The notes beneath the pieces are model-generated. The model made no database searches. It saw only the letters and a program-made list of their open reading frames with translations, and was not told the DNA's origin. The position numbers were made by a program, and so were the translations under genes. A stretch of 64,000 nt of DNA, from NCBI GenBank assembly GCA_965261105.1, contig CBDHCM010000006.1, forward strand, positions 4,340,001-4,404,000, in the 5' to 3' direction. How positions within the stretch are numbered: the first letter of the stretch is position 1; every line of letters begins with the position of its first letter. This DNA comes from Aldehydirespirator sp965261105 (GTDB taxonomy: Bacteria > Actinomycetota > Acidimicrobiia > Acidimicrobiales > Aldehydirespiratoraceae). This document shows, piece by piece, positions 26,324 to 33,462 of this stretch.

Positions 26324-27655
26324 TTAGCTCCAAGGGTAGGGGGAGTTGCTGACCGGGTGAAGCCGGCCTTCGGCGTACCGCGACCAGCGGAAGGGCTCCA
26401 GCAGCGCCTGAGTGTCGCCCAGCAGCTCCTTGGCCACCAGGGTGCCCACACCGATCATCTTGTAGCCGTGGTTGGAGTCGGCGATGAAATAGGCGTTGTC
26501 GCAGAACGTGTCGAACACCGGGAAATTGTCGGGCGAGAAGCTGCCGATGCCGCCCGAGGGCTCGGTGCTCATGAGGTGCGCCTTGCCCTCGAAGCGCTTC
26601 TGGCAGTGGGCCAGCGCCGCCGTCCATGTGCGGTAGAAGTCGGCGCCCACGATGAAGTCCGGCGAGTCCGGTCCGTAGGGATCCACGGCCACCTGGTCAC
26701 CGGGCTTGTCCACCACGTAGGGCATGTATCCGCCCTGCACGCCGCCGAAGTTGAAGTCGGGCTTGTAGTAGATGCCCCACGGGCCCTCGGTGACCAGCCC
26801 CCGCTCGTCGTAGAGCGGTGCGTCGGTGTCGATGTGGACCACGGGCGGCATGTTGCCCGCGTTGTCGGTGAGGTAGCCGGGATCGACCTCGAGAGTGCCC
26901 TCCTGCAGGCACATGTAGGTCCACGTGGGCCGGCGGTGGAGGCGTCCGTCGCCGCCGAGCACGTCGACGGCGAACGGGAGGTCGAGCATGGCCCAGATCT
27001 GCTGCACCCAAGGCCCCACCGCCACCACCACCTGCTCGCAGGCGACGGGTCCCTGGTCGGTGAGCACTGCGGTCACCGCTCCGGCCGAGTCCCGGCGGAA
27101 CCCGGTGACGGTCACGCCGCCAACCACGGCGACGCCCTCGGCCTCGGCCTTTTGGAGCAGCCCCTTGAGCGACGCCATGTTGTTGGCGTAGCCGCCGCGG
27201 TGCTCGTGCAGCACGCTGGTGACGCCCTGAGCCTGCCAGTCGTCAAAGATGCCCCGCATGTAGCGGGCGGAGTCCTCGCCGCCCTCGACGAACGTGGACG
27301 AGTACCCGATGGCCTGCTGCTGGGAGTGGATGGAGGCCACGTCGGCCCGCATGGCCTCGTGGCTGATCTGCAGGTAGCCCACCGGATGGTAGGAGAACGC
27401 CTCGGGGTCGCTCTCCCAGACGTCCACGCAGTGGGCCATCAACTCCCGCATGGCCGGCTGGAAGTAGTTGTTGCGAACGACGCCGCAAGCGATGCCCGAC
27501 GCGCCCGCGCCCACCCCGGTCTTGTCGATCACGACCACGTCGTCGCCCGATCCCCGCCCCGACGACCTCAGGTCGCGGGCCAGGCTCCAGGCCGTCGACA
27601 GGCCGTGGATGCCGGCCCCGATGATCACGCAGCGCGCCCCAATGGGAAGCCCCAT
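26324..27655 (-). CDS. FAD-dependent oxidoreductase of the DAO family in the N-methylglutamate operon
   Basis: This 443-residue flavoprotein has GAGIHGLSTAWSLA for FAD and the C-terminal NHGYKMIGVGTLVAKELLG typical of DAO/sarcosine-oxidase beta-like enzymes. It is the last gene of the gmaS-mgsABC unit, where N-methylglutamate dehydrogenase is expected. The usual four-subunit mgdABCD (SoxBDAG-like) set is absent, so this single-chain enzyme may do the job, perhaps with a separate folate-binding GcvT-type protein. GGAGG precedes the ATG. N-methylglutamate, sarcosine or dimethylglycine are the plausible substrates. Confidence 0.75.
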   Translation of the reverse strand: MGLPIGARCVIIGAGIHGLSTAWSLARDLRSSGRGSGDDVVVIDKTGVGAGASGIACGVVRNNYFQPAMRELMAHCVDVWESDPEAFSYHPVGYLQISHEAMRADVASIHSQQQAIGYSSTFVEGGEDSARYMRGIFDDWQAQGVTSVLHEHRGGYANNMASLKGLLQKAEAEGVAVVGGVTVTGFRRDSAGAVTAVLTDQGPVACEQVVVAVGPWVQQIWAMLDLPFAVDVLGGDGRLHRRPTWTYMCLQEGTLEVDPGYLTDNAGNMPPVVHIDTDAPLYDERGLVTEGPWGIYYKPDFNFGGVQGGYMPYVVDKPGDQVAVDPYGPDSPDFIVGADFYRTWTAALAHCQKRFEGKAHLMSTEPSGGIGSFSPDNFPVFDTFCDNAYFIADSNHGYKMIGVGTLVAKELLGDTQALLEPFRWSRYAEGRLHPVSNSPYPWS

Positions 27656-27690
27656 GACTGCTACCTCCTAGATTGTCCGATCCCTCTCGG

Positions 27691-27806
27691 CCCGTCCGGC
27701 CGCTGTTCGGGTGCCGGCCTCAGCCCGCCCGGCCGCTGTTCGGGTGCCGGCCTCAGCCCGCCCGGCCTCCCGTTCCGTCCGGCGCCCGTTGCGGTGCCGG
27801 CCTCAG
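27691..27806 (-). repeat. 33-bp GC-rich tandem repeat after the 151-codon gene
   Basis: Two near-identical 33-bp units (27691-27723, 27724-27756) and a degenerate longer third (27757-27806) fill the gap between the unknown gene and the FAD oxidoreductase. The third unit includes the last bases and stop codon of the upstream gene, so the array seems to have grown from the gene end. Each unit ends with a copy of the stop-codon region. Confidence 0.85.
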
Positions 27807-28258
27807 TGGCCCTGCGGGGCCTCCCAGCCCTCGAGCACCGGCCGCTTCCAGTCGGCGCCCACAATCGGGGAGTCCGCCACCCACGGGCCCAGCTCCACCT
27901 GAGGGAACTTGCAGTGGATGCTCTTGAGCACCGTGCCATAGGAATTGCCCTCGGTGAGGTGCCGGACGAGCACCTTGCGGGCGATCTCGTCCTCGCGCCC
28001 GGCCGGGATGGGGAAGTAGATCTTCAGGAACGAGTTCGAGTAGCGGTCGAACACCGCGGGCACGCCGTCCTCCTGCAGAAGCGTGATGTCCTCGAGCCAG
28101 TTGATGTCGGGCCCGGGCGTGGCGGCCAGCAGGTCGATGTCCTCCACTAAAGACATGTCCTCCTGATACTCGAAACGCTTCCCCGCCAGCACCTCGGCGT
28201 CGATGGCGACCGTACGGGCCTCTCGCGAGCTCTCACCCGTGCTCGCCGATCCAGCCAT
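27803..28258 (-). CDS. Unrecognised 151-residue protein in the N-methylglutamate operon
   Basis: This acidic cytoplasmic protein has an alpha/beta-looking C-terminal half (NSFLKIYFPIPAGREDEIAR, YGTVLKSIHCKFPQVELGPW). It is not SoxD or SoxG: there is no zinc-binding Cys cluster. The start is the ATG at 28258, preceded at seven bases by GGAGG; the frame would extend to 28303 through repeat sequence, which is less likely. It lies between mgsC and the FAD oxidoreductase and is therefore a candidate accessory subunit or chaperone. The mini-ORF repeat array directly precedes it. Function is unknown. Confidence 0.65.
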   Translation of the reverse strand: MAGSASTGESSREARTVAIDAEVLAGKRFEYQEDMSLVEDIDLLAATPGPDINWLEDITLLQEDGVPAVFDRYSNSFLKIYFPIPAGREDEIARKVLVRHLTEGNSYGTVLKSIHCKFPQVELGPWVADSPIVGADWKRPVLEGWEAPQGH

Positions 28259-28259
28259 G

Positions 28260-28433
28260 TCACAGACCTCCGTAGTTGATGTCGGTGGTTCCTGCCATCT
28301 CACAGACCTCCGTAGTTGATGTCGGTGGTTCCTGCCATCTCACAGACCTCCGTAGTTGATGTCGGTGGTTCCAGCCATGTCACAGACCTCCGTAGTTGAT
28401 GTCGGTGGTTCCTGCCATCTCACAGACCTCCGT
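28260..28433 (-). repeat. 40-bp tandem array carrying four chained mini-ORFs
   Basis: Four 40-bp units (28261-28300, 28301-28340, 28341-28380, 28381-28420) plus 13 bases lie between mgsC and the next gene. On the minus strand every unit contains GGAGG, an ATG and a 12-codon frame MAGTTDINYGGL ending in TGA. These lie at 28380-28418, 28340-28378, 28300-28338 and 28260-28298. Each stop is separated by one base from the next ATG, and the last is followed by the real ATG at 28258. The mgsC C-terminus itself ends in GGL-stop with the same bases, so the unit is a duplicated gene end. Confidence 0.92.
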
Positions 28434-29814
28434 CGATCACGTGCTTGTCGAAGAGGTCCCGGATCTCCTGCAGCGTCCGCTCCTCGGTGACGCCGGGGAT
28501 GTAGTTGGTGCCCGCCAGAGGCACCTTGGCCATGGCTGAGGCCTCATAGGTGAGCGCGGCCAGATCCTCGGGCTCCAGCGAGTGGATGTTGGTCTTGCCG
28601 CAGGCCCGGGCCAGCATCTGAACCTCCATAGTGAGGGTGATCAGGAAGTTGTAGACCCGCAGGGCGGCCTCGTCGACGTCGAGCCGCTTGCGCAGCTCCA
28701 CGTCCTGGGTGGCCACGCCCACCGGGCAGCGGCCGGTGTGGCAGTGGTAACACTCGCCCGCGGGCACGCCGACGGTGCCCTCGTAGTCGGTGACGCCGGG
28801 GATCTCCTTGTTGCAGTTGAGGGCCATCAGCGCAGCCGTGCCGATCGCGATGGCGTCGGCGCCCAGCGCCAGGCACTTGGCCACGTCGCCGCCGTTGCGG
28901 ATACCGCCCGCCACCACCAGGTCGATGTCGTCAGCCAGACCGACGTCCTCAAGGGCCCGGCGGGCCTCGGGGATGGCCGCCATCAGCGGGATCCCGGTCT
29001 CCTCGGTGGCCAGGTGGGGTCCGGCGCCGGTGCCGCCCTCGGCGCCGTCGAGGTAGATGACGTCAGGACCGCACTTGGCGGCCATGCGCACGTCGTCGTA
29101 GACGCGGGCCGAGCCCAGCTTCAGCTGGATCGGGATCTGGTAGTCGGTGGCCTCCCGGATCTCCTGGATCTTCAGCGACAGGTCGTCGGGTCCGAGCCAG
29201 TCGGGGTGCCGGGCCGGGGACCGCTGGTCGATGCCCGCGGGCAGCGACCGCATCTCGGCCACCTGCTCGGTGACCTTCTGGCCCATCAGGTGGCCGCCGA
29301 GGCCGACCTTGCAGCCCTGGCCGATGAAGAACTCCACCGCGTCGGCCAGCATCAGATGGTGGGGGTTGAAGCCGTAGCGGCTCTGGATGAGCTGGTAGTA
29401 CCACTTGGTGGACAGGTCGCGCTCGGGCGGGATCATGCCCCCCTCGCCCGAGCAGGTGGCGGTGCCGGCCATCGACGCGCCCTTGGCCAGGGCCATCTTG
29501 GCCTCCAGCGACAGGGCGCCGAAGCTCATCCCGGTGATGTAGACGGGAATCTCCAGCTCCAGGGGCTTGGCCGCGAAGCGCGAGCCGATCACCGTCTTGG
29601 TCTCGCACTTCTCGCGGTAGCCCTCGATCACGAACCGGGTGAGGGTTCCGGGCAGGAACACCAGCTCGTCCCAGTGGGGGATCTTCTTGAAGATCGAGAA
29701 GCCCCTCATCCGGTAGCGGCCCAGCTCGGCCTTCACGTGGATGTCGTTGATGACCTCCCGCGTGAAGATCCGGCTCTGGCCCAGAACATCGGTGCTCTTG
29801 TTTACTTCAGCCAT
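28420..29814 (-). CDS. mgsC: N-methylglutamate synthase subunit C (glutamate synthase domain 2, FMN)
   Basis: This 464-residue FMN-binding glutamate-synthase-type protein (also called GlxD) has GMSFGALSLEAKMALAKGAS, GEGGMIPPER, QLKLGSARVYDD, YLDGAEGGTGAGP and GGIRNGGDVAKCLALGADA. A Cys-rich segment follows (ECYHCHTGRCPVG) for a 3Fe-4S cluster. In the N-methylglutamate pathway this subunit transfers the methylamine-derived unit to 2-oxoglutarate. The ATG at 29814 has GGGGAGG five bases away and is preferred over a GTG two codons upstream. It follows mgsB after a gap holding a dispersed repeat. A glutamate synthase paralogue of other purpose is the alternative. Confidence 0.82.
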   Translation of the reverse strand: MAEVNKSTDVLGQSRIFTREVINDIHVKAELGRYRMRGFSIFKKIPHWDELVFLPGTLTRFVIEGYREKCETKTVIGSRFAAKPLELEIPVYITGMSFGALSLEAKMALAKGASMAGTATCSGEGGMIPPERDLSTKWYYQLIQSRYGFNPHHLMLADAVEFFIGQGCKVGLGGHLMGQKVTEQVAEMRSLPAGIDQRSPARHPDWLGPDDLSLKIQEIREATDYQIPIQLKLGSARVYDDVRMAAKCGPDVIYLDGAEGGTGAGPHLATEETGIPLMAAIPEARRALEDVGLADDIDLVVAGGIRNGGDVAKCLALGADAIAIGTAALMALNCNKEIPGVTDYEGTVGVPAGECYHCHTGRCPVGVATQDVELRKRLDVDEAALRVYNFLITLTMEVQMLARACGKTNIHSLEPEDLAALTYEASAMAKVPLAGTNYIPGVTEERTLQEIRDLFDKHVIDGGL

Positions 29815-29871
29815 GGTCACCTCCCCTTCGGGACGCGCGCCGAGGGGCGCTGTTGTTTCGCGTTGCAGCGT

Positions 29872-29979
29872 CGTGCTTCCCGCTCTTGTTCGCTGCGCTC
29901 ACGGGCCGCTCGGGCCACGGCCTCGCTCGGTGCCAGTCGAAAATCCTCATGAGCTGCCGCCTATCCGCTCGGCCTCTTA
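29872..29979 (-). repeat. Dispersed intergenic repeat, copy 2
   Basis: The minus strand of this stretch aligns by eye with 11104-11211 over about 108 bp. It begins exactly at the mgsB stop codon (TAA then GAGGCCGAGCG) and fills most of the mgsB-mgsC gap. The strongest conservation is in the second half. No conserved reading frame was found. Confidence 0.6.
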
Positions 29980-30771
29980 GTGGATGACGAGCTTGCGCTC
30001 GGAGGGCTCGAGCGCGTCGTAGTTGTGGAGCTGCTTGCCGCAGACGAACTTCTGGAACTCGGGCGGGTCGCCCAGGCCGTGGATACCGAACTTGCGCCCG
30101 ATCAACTCGGTGTCGGCGTCGGTCCAGTCCCCCGGCACGCAGTCCACGCCCAGCGAGCGCACCGTGCCGGCCACGTAGATGGCACCGTCGTACATGGAGT
30201 CGCCGAGGTTGGAGCCGGCGTCGCCGCAGATGATCTGGCGACCGCGCTGCATCATGAACCCGGTGTTGATGCCCACGTCGCCGAGCACGATGATCGTGCC
30301 GCCCTTCTGGTCGATGCCGGTACGGGCTCCGACGTCGCCCTTCACGATCAAGTCGCCGCCGCGGATGGCCGCTCCGGTGAGCGAGCCCGCGCCGCGCTCG
30401 ATCGTGACCACGCCCGACATCATGTTCTCGGCCACCGACCAGCCCACCCGGCCGTTGATGGTCACCTCCGGTCCGTCGATGAGCCCGCAGGCGAACCAGC
30501 CGGGGCTGCCCTCGAAGTGAATGCGGCAGCGCTTGAGGATCCCCACCGCCAGCGAGTGCTTGGACGCCGGGTTGAGCACGGTCACGTCGGTGATGCCGTC
30601 GTTGTAGATGAGCTTGCGCAGCGCCATGTTGATCTGGCGAATCGTCAGGTCGGCCGCGTCGAAGCGGGCCCGGTGCCCGTCGACCTCGATGTTGTCGGGC
30701 ATCTCGGCATGGGGCTCGACCAGCCCCCGGGCGTCGTAGCTGACGCCGCTGCGCGAACCTACACCTGCCAT
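29977..30771 (-). CDS. mgsB: N-methylglutamate synthase subunit B (GXGXG domain protein, GlxC-like)
   Basis: This 264-residue protein is a stand-alone copy of the glutamate-synthase C-terminal beta-helix domain. Its GXGXG-type repeats include GAAIRGGDLIVKGDVGARTG, GGTIIVLGDVGINTG and GDAGSNLGDSMYDGAIYVAG. It is a structural and ammonia-channel component. The ATG at 30771 overlaps the end of mgsA by 13 bases; the frame remains open far upstream but only as a shadow of mgsA. Subunit order A-B-C matches known N-methylglutamate synthase operons. Confidence 0.85.
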   Translation of the reverse strand: MAGVGSRSGVSYDARGLVEPHAEMPDNIEVDGHRARFDAADLTIRQINMALRKLIYNDGITDVTVLNPASKHSLAVGILKRCRIHFEGSPGWFACGLIDGPEVTINGRVGWSVAENMMSGVVTIERGAGSLTGAAIRGGDLIVKGDVGARTGIDQKGGTIIVLGDVGINTGFMMQRGRQIICGDAGSNLGDSMYDGAIYVAGTVRSLGVDCVPGDWTDADTELIGRKFGIHGLGDPPEFQKFVCGKQLHNYDALEPSERKLVIH

Positions 30772-31688
30772 ACCAGCACCTCGCGCTCGTAGGGGTCGCG
30801 GGTCTCCACCTCGCGCTTGACCAGGGACCGGATGGCCACCTCCTCGGTGGCCACGACCACCAGCGGCTCGGACTCGAACAGCACCAGCGGCTTGGCCGCC
30901 ATCTCGTCCTTGGCGATTCCCAGCTCGTTGCCGGTTACGCACACGTAGGTGAACACGCCGTCGAGGTCGTCGAGGCTGTGCTTCATGGCCGTCTCCAGCG
31001 ACAGGCCCCGGGCCAGGTGCTCGGCCAGGTACACGGCGATGATCTCGGAGTCGCACTCGCTCTGGAAGCGGTGGCCGTGCTGCTCCAGGCGCCGGCGCCA
31101 CTGGTGGTAGTTGGTGAGCTGGCCGTTGTGGACCACGGCCACGTCGGCGAACGGGTAGGCCCAGTAGGGATGGGCGCTGGCCAGGTCCACCTCGGACTCG
31201 GTGGCCATGCGCACGTGGCCGATGCCGTGCGTGCCCCGGAACGAGCCCAGGCCGTACTGGTCGCTCACCGTGGCCGCGTCGCCGAGGTCCTTGATGATCT
31301 CCAGCGAGCTGCCCAGCGACAGCACCTCGCAGCCGGGCACGTCCTCGAGGTAGTCGGCCAGGGACTTGAGGTCGCCGCTGTAGCGGATGGTGGCCCGGAA
31401 GGCGTAGCCGGTGTCGCTGGTGACGGTGGCCACCTCGGCGCCGATCTTGGCCAGGCGCCCCTCCACCTCGGCCCGGTTGCGCTCCAGGCGCTCCTCCATG
31501 CCGAAGCCAGTGCTCTTGAGGGGCTCGGCCAGCACGAACCGGACCACGACGAGGTCGTCGGCCGGACCGTAAACCGCGTAGCCGGTGGAGTCCGGCCCCC
31601 GATGCTTCATGGACTGGAGCATGGCCGTGAGCTCGGCGCCTATGTCGGCGGCGCCGTCCCGGTGGATCACGCCGGCTATTCCGCACAT
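30759..31688 (-). CDS. mgsA: N-methylglutamate synthase subunit A (class II glutamine amidotransferase)
   Basis: This 309-residue Ntn-type amidotransferase has its nucleophile at Cys2 (MCGIAG), RGPDSTGY, GIGHVRMATES and VVHNGQLTNY. It would release the amine from gamma-glutamylmethylamide for the synthase reaction. It is also known as GlxB in other genomes. The ATG at 31688 makes Cys2 the second residue, as maturation requires. It is 138 bp after gmaS, with a perfect stem-loop in between, and overlaps mgsB. The operon context separates it from ordinary glutamine-dependent enzymes. Confidence 0.85.
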   Translation of the reverse strand: MCGIAGVIHRDGAADIGAELTAMLQSMKHRGPDSTGYAVYGPADDLVVVRFVLAEPLKSTGFGMEERLERNRAEVEGRLAKIGAEVATVTSDTGYAFRATIRYSGDLKSLADYLEDVPGCEVLSLGSSLEIIKDLGDAATVSDQYGLGSFRGTHGIGHVRMATESEVDLASAHPYWAYPFADVAVVHNGQLTNYHQWRRRLEQHGHRFQSECDSEIIAVYLAEHLARGLSLETAMKHSLDDLDGVFTYVCVTGNELGIAKDEMAAKPLVLFESEPLVVVATEEVAIRSLVKREVETRDPYEREVLVWQV

Positions 31689-31768
31689 GGTGCTACCCCC
31701 TTGGCAGGTGTTGTCTCTTGCTCGCCCCGTTGCACGGGACCCTGGAAGGTGTCGGTTGTGTTTGGCTC

Positions 31769-31786
31769 GCCTCGCCCGAGCGAGGC
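31769..31786 (-). promoter_or_regulatory. Stem-loop in the gmaS-mgsA gap
   Basis: A perfect 7-bp stem (GCCTCGC / GCGAGGC) with a 4-base loop lies between gmaS and mgsA. There is no T-run on either side, so it is not a clear intrinsic terminator. It may mark RNA processing or set different levels of the ligase and the synthase. Confidence 0.4.
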
Positions 31787-31826
31787 GCTTGGTCGTTCTG
31801 GTTCGGGCCGCCCGGGGCCCATGCCG

Positions 31827-33227
31827 TCAGGGCAGGACGTCCAGGTACTCCTCCACGTCCCAATCCGTCACGGTGGCCAGGAACCGCTCCCACTCGTCGG
31901 TCTTGTAGTGGAAGAACACCTTGCTCATCTCGCCGGGGAGGGACCGCATCACCACCTCGTCGCTGCGCAGGGCCTCGAGAGCGTCGCCGAGGGTTAGCGG
32001 GATCTTCTTGACGTCCTTGCCCGCCTCCATGGCCTCGTAGATGTTGCGCTCCTCGGGCTGGCCCGGGTCGAGGCTGCGGTCGAGGCCGTCGTCCATGGCC
32101 TGCAGCAGTCCCGCAAACGACAGGTGCGGGTTGACCGCGCTGTCCACCGAGCGGTACTCGAAGCGGCCCGGGGCGCTCACCCGCAGGGCCGTGGTGCGGT
32201 TCTGGAAGCCCCAGTCGGCGAACACCGGGGCCCAGAAGCCCGTGTCCCACAGACGGCGATAGGAGTTGACCGTGGGAGAGGTGAGGCAGGTCAGGGCCTG
32301 TACGTGCTCCAGTATCCCGCCGATGGCCTTCAGGCCGACGGGCCCGGGCATCTGCGGGTTGTCGCCCTCGGGCATGAACTTGTTGTTGCCGTCGGCGTCC
32401 CACAGCGAGATGTTGTGGTGGCAGCCGTTGGCCGACACGCCCATGAACGGCTTGGGCATGAAGCACGGGAAGGCTCCCAGCTCGCGGCCCACCTGCTTGC
32501 ACACCTGCCGGTAGGTGGTGAGCCGGTCGGCGGTGAGCTCGGCCCGGTCGAAGTTGAAGTTCAACTCGAGCTGGCCGGGGGCGTCCTCGTGGTCGCCCTG
32601 GATCATGTCGAGGCCCATGGCCTCGCAGTACTCGATCACCTTGTGGATGAGGGGCTGGAGCTCGGCGAACTGGTCGATGTGGTAGCAGTTGGGCTTGGTC
32701 ATGCCCTCGACGGTCGGCTTGCCGTCGGCGTCGACTTTGAGCCACATCATCTCGGGCTCGCAGCCGGCCCGCAGGTGCAGCCCGTGCTTGGCCTCGAATT
32801 CGGCATGGAGCCGCCGGAGGTTGCCGCGGCAGTCCGACGTGAGAAAGGCGCCGCCGTCCACTTCTTCCTCACGACCCCTGAACAGCGTGCACCACACCCG
32901 GGCCGTTCTCCGGTCCCAGGGCAGGGGCATGAACGTCTCGGGCTCGCCGATGCCGACGAGCTCGCGGGCTTCGGGGCCGTAGCCGATGTAGTTGCCGTGG
33001 CGATCAGTGAAGAGGTTGGCGGTGGAGCCGTACACGAGCTGGAAGCCCTTGCGGGCGATCATGCCGAAGTGCTTGGCCGGTATGCCCTTGCCCATGATCC
33101 GCCCCGTCACCGAGACGAACTGGCAGTACAGGTACCTGATGTCGTCGGCCGCGATGCGGGCCTCCACGTCGGCGATCTGCTCCTCGCGTCCGTCGGCCTC
33201 GACGAACCTCTCAAGATCAGTGGCCAT
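31827..33227 (-). CDS. gmaS: Gamma-glutamylmethylamide synthetase (glutamine synthetase-like, GlnT type)
   Basis: This 466-residue glutamine synthetase-fold enzyme has CEPEMMWLK, GDHEDAPGQLELNF, NGCHHNISLWD and an RFEYRSVDSAVNPHL block that correspond to the metal, glutamate and ATP sites. GmaS links methylamine to glutamate using ATP. Classical glutamine synthetase is not excluded by motifs, but the immediate mgsABC genes make GmaS the better call. The ATG at 33227 has GGGGGAA seven bases ahead. A well-formed promoter lies 160-190 bp upstream, leaving an unusually long leader. Confidence 0.82.
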   Translation of the reverse strand: MATDLERFVEADGREEQIADVEARIAADDIRYLYCQFVSVTGRIMGKGIPAKHFGMIARKGFQLVYGSTANLFTDRHGNYIGYGPEARELVGIGEPETFMPLPWDRRTARVWCTLFRGREEEVDGGAFLTSDCRGNLRRLHAEFEAKHGLHLRAGCEPEMMWLKVDADGKPTVEGMTKPNCYHIDQFAELQPLIHKVIEYCEAMGLDMIQGDHEDAPGQLELNFNFDRAELTADRLTTYRQVCKQVGRELGAFPCFMPKPFMGVSANGCHHNISLWDADGNNKFMPEGDNPQMPGPVGLKAIGGILEHVQALTCLTSPTVNSYRRLWDTGFWAPVFADWGFQNRTTALRVSAPGRFEYRSVDSAVNPHLSFAGLLQAMDDGLDRSLDPGQPEERNIYEAMEAGKDVKKIPLTLGDALEALRSDEVVMRSLPGEMSKVFFHYKTDEWERFLATVTDWDVEEYLDVLP

Positions 33228-33388
33228 TGTTCCCCCTATCGGGCTGCTTATGTGTGCGGCGAAACCGTAGTTGTTGCGCAGGTGTGCCTACCACTTAGCG
33301 GCCGGCGGGTTCGGTCCGGTTGTGCGACTCCTTCACCCGCAATCGCTATGTGGCACGAGCATCTAATTTGAGTAGTGATCCTTTCCTG

Positions 33389-33417
33389 AGATTACATGCG
33401 GAACATTCGGCTGTCAA
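33389..33417 (-). promoter_or_regulatory. Strong candidate promoter of the gmaS-mgs operon
   Basis: On the minus strand TTGACA (33417-33412) and TAATCT (33394-33389) are separated by exactly 17 bases. Transcription would begin near 33382, giving a leader of about 155 bases before gmaS. The leader contains a GCGGGT/ACCCGC stem. I do not recognise a known riboswitch in it. Confidence 0.6.
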
Positions 33418-33462
33418 CTCCGAAAGGCAGCCTCACAAGCGGCGGTCCATAGAGTGGCGACG

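Noticed and set aside
26063..28150. 695-codon plus-strand open frame
   Set aside because: Antisense to the FAD oxidoreductase and neighbours; high-GC artefact.
28260..28433. 40-bp regular repeats as a CRISPR array
   Set aside because: Units are directly adjacent with no spacers, and each carries a ribosome site and ORF.
30772..31686. N-terminal extension of mgsB on the minus strand
   Set aside because: Arg/Gly-rich out-of-frame reading of mgsA; the ATG at 30771 gives the family length.
31769..31786. Intrinsic terminator between gmaS and mgsA
   Set aside because: The stem is perfect but no T-run follows on either strand.
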